From a virus, in the IMG/VR virus record IMGVR_UViG_3300030328_003172, positions 1 to 49,711 of that record: a stretch of DNA of 49,711 nucleotides. One strand, given 5' to 3'. Position numbers and translations under genes: made by a program. The notes beneath the pieces are model-generated. The model worked only from the letters and a program-made list of their open reading frames with translations. It had not been told where the DNA came from and searched no databases. This document shows positions 48,436 to 49,711 of the stretch, piece after piece. Each line of letters opens with the position of its first letter. The first letter of the stretch is position 1.

Positions 48436-49068
48436 TTACTTAAATGGCCATCCTAAATTCCAAATAACCAAGCTATGTCTAGATCCTTTGGTGACTGGAC
48501 ATACTCTATGCCAAACAAATGAAGGAAATACAACTAAAGATCCTTTAGGTAATATTTCTTTACATTTACGTACGTTTCTTTTTTTATCAGGATCATGATT
48601 TCTAAAATCAAATTCTAATTCCCCTCCTTTATAGTCTACTCCTCCTTCAGACAGACTAACTGTAACAGATAATTTTCTAATTTTTCCATTTGAAGGGTCC
48701 CCTTCTTGTTTTAGATAAGGTCTATCCCAACTGTCACAATGCCAATCATAATATTGGCTTTTATTATATTTAGTGAACTGACAGCTTTCGGAAAAATCCC
48801 ATTGAAAATTCCATCCTGCATCAGCATTAGCTCGATGAACATAGGGTTGGATTTCTTTATATATCCACCTATCATTCATCCAAACTATGTTTGAATCTCT
48901 TTTAGTTTTTAAATTTTTAATTTGAGATTTATTTAATTTTTTAGGATCGCCAAATCCACCCGTAACAGCCATTTGATCTTGTAATTGTTTTCCATAACGA
49001 ACAATATCATCACAAAGCCTAGCTGGAATTGCTCTTTGAAAATACCAATAACAATTAAATAAGTTCAT
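48436..49068 (-). CDS. 2-oxoglutarate/Fe(II) oxygenase 1 (PKHD-type)
   Basis: This 210-residue protein has YDWHCDSWDRPY with H110-x-D112, GGVDYKGGELEFDF, then GSLVVFPSFVWHRVCPVTKG with H187 and SRHSLVIWNLG with R197. This is a PKHD-type hydroxylase. It lies immediately after the fibre gene, with a 45-nt gap and no strong ribosome site. It may modify the fibre next to it or a host product. The family usually targets proteins or small molecules. Confidence 0.87.
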   Translation of the reverse strand: MNLFNCYWYFQRAIPARLCDDIVRYGKQLQDQMAVTGGFGDPKKLNKSQIKNLKTKRDSNIVWMNDRWIYKEIQPYVHRANADAGWNFQWDFSESCQFTKYNKSQYYDWHCDSWDRPYLKQEGDPSNGKIRKLSVTVSLSEGGVDYKGGELEFDFRNHDPDKKRNVRKCKEILPKGSLVVFPSFVWHRVCPVTKGSRHSLVIWNLGWPFK

Positions 49069-49113
49069 CTGTTCTTACTACATATCTTAATTTAAATAGA
49101 GAGTAAATAAAAA

Positions 49114-49711
49114 TTAGTCTATTTGGATAGTTCCGGAGACAGTAAATGTAGTTGTTTTTGTACTTCCTGGAGTACATGCTGTAGTATTAGATGGAGGTCC
49201 TACTGTTATTTCAGGTGCTTTTGCTGCAGGATATCTTAAATAAACAATTCCTGATCCACCCGAGCCTGCACAAGATGCACTTTCACCGTTAGATCCACCA
49301 CCACCGCCTCTGTTTACAGTTCCGTTATTTCCTGGTCCTGCTGAAGAACCACCTGTTCCAGGTACAGCAGGTGCACCAGTTCCGCAAGGAGATCCTCCTC
49401 CCTGGGCTCCTGGATTATATGCTGCTCCACCTCCACCACCAGCGTAAGATAAAGCTGAACCTGAAATTGATACGGGTATACCAACACCACCAGCACCTCC
49501 GGCTCCACCAGTTCCTGAAGAAGATGCACCAACACCACCTCTACCACCACCTCCTGATGATGCGTAGTTTCCTGGTCCTGCTCCTCCACCATCACTTCCT
49601 TGAGGTCCTCCTTCAGATACAGGTACGGGAGGGGTATTACCAGATGCACCATATTGTTGGTGACTACCTCCACCTCCTGATCCACCAGCAGTATTACTAA
49701 TTCCACCTCCA
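49114..49711 (-). CDS. Glycine-rich fibre/adhesin C-terminus (5' end missing)
   Basis: The last 198 residues are visible. The region is rich in Gly with Ser, Ala and Pro between the runs (GGGGRGGVG, GPGNNG, PGAQGGG), then SGGSGIVYLRYPAAKAPEIT and a beta-rich tail ending TFTVSGTIQID. This resembles glycine-rich adhesins and fibres that recognise the host, with a conserved GGSGIV-x-x-RYP close. The 5' end lies off the window. Pro and Gly in alternating repeats would be candidate substrates for the oxygenases downstream. Confidence 0.8.
   Translation of the reverse strand, partial: GGGISNTAGGSGGGGSHQQYGASGNTPPVPVSEGGPQGSDGGGAGPGNYASSGGGGRGGVGASSSGTGGAGGAGGVGIPVSISGSALSYAGGGGGAAYNPGAQGGGSPCGTGAPAVPGTGGSSAGPGNNGTVNRGGGGGSNGESASCAGSGGSGIVYLRYPAAKAPEITVGPPSNTTACTPGSTKTTTFTVSGTIQID

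Noticed and set aside
49314-49711. Long repetitive ORFs on both strands at the right end
   Set aside because: They are alternative frames of the Gly-codon repeats of the fibre gene (Val/Leu/Glu or Leu/His-rich readings) and have no other support.
1-49711. Direct circularisation of the window
   Set aside because: Joining the right end to the left end gives a stop four codons into the left gene and no start for the fibre gene, so the ends do not simply close; sequence is missing.

Overview
The window is a stretch of an AT-rich tailed-bacteriophage genome, most like the uncultured marine phages that infect SAR11-like or other marine alphaproteobacteria. The family assignments come from recognising protein motifs by eye; no search was run. 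Nearly all genes lie on the minus strand and are packed with TAATG or ATGA overlaps. There is no rRNA, tRNA, CRISPR array, insertion sequence, integrase or phage RNA polymerase. Both ends cut through genes: a membrane-anchored coiled-coil protein on the left and a glycine-rich fibre protein on the right.

Transcribed leftward from about 15.25 kb to position 1 is the head module: terminase large subunit, several very basic proteins, a ~900-residue virion protein, a P22-like portal, a holin-like protein, a LAGLIDADG homing endonuclease, a GroES-like co-chaperonin, scaffold, decoration-like protein and major capsid protein. A strong terminator follows the capsid gene. Two or three small structural or unknown genes and a tiny Trp-rich/Cys-rich overlapping pair come after it. 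From 15.4 to 19.5 kb lies a patchwork of accessory genes: conserved hypotheticals, a PD-(D/E)xK nuclease, a small HExxH metalloprotease and the terminase small subunit. They are separated by GC-richer spacers that carry eight copies of a short repeat.

Positions 19.5-19.9 kb form a structured non-coding island. It has a near-perfect parS (ParB) palindrome, a perfect DnaA box, three iteron-like repeats and several inverted repeats. It is the best candidate for a replication or segregation locus. From 20 to 33.4 kb is the early and replication region: a methyltransferase, many very small genes (several are single-TM peptides), family A DNA polymerase, DUF3310, a PP-loop ATPase, UvrD-like helicase, archaeo-eukaryotic-type primase, a putative ssDNA-binding protein, an SNF2 helicase on the plus strand, and a RecB/MGME1-like nuclease. 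Three small genes at 23 kb and the SNF2 gene form the only plus-strand transcription units.

From 33.4 to 49.7 kb (leftward) is the second virion module: an XhlA/holin-like protein, large internal or ejection proteins, a GNAT-like protein, two glycosyltransferases, small neck or tail proteins, a P22 gp10-like tail protein, four consecutive 2-oxoglutarate/Fe(II) oxygenases and the C-terminus of the glycine-rich fibre. The fibre, the oxygenase quartet and the glycosyltransferases together suggest a hydroxylation and glycosylation system acting on virion surface proteins. This is inference.

Recognisable sigma70-type promoters are few. Several put the -10 box only 6-9 nt before the start codon, which implies leaderless mRNAs. 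Another set shares a GGGATA box between -35 and -10, which suggests a common regulator.
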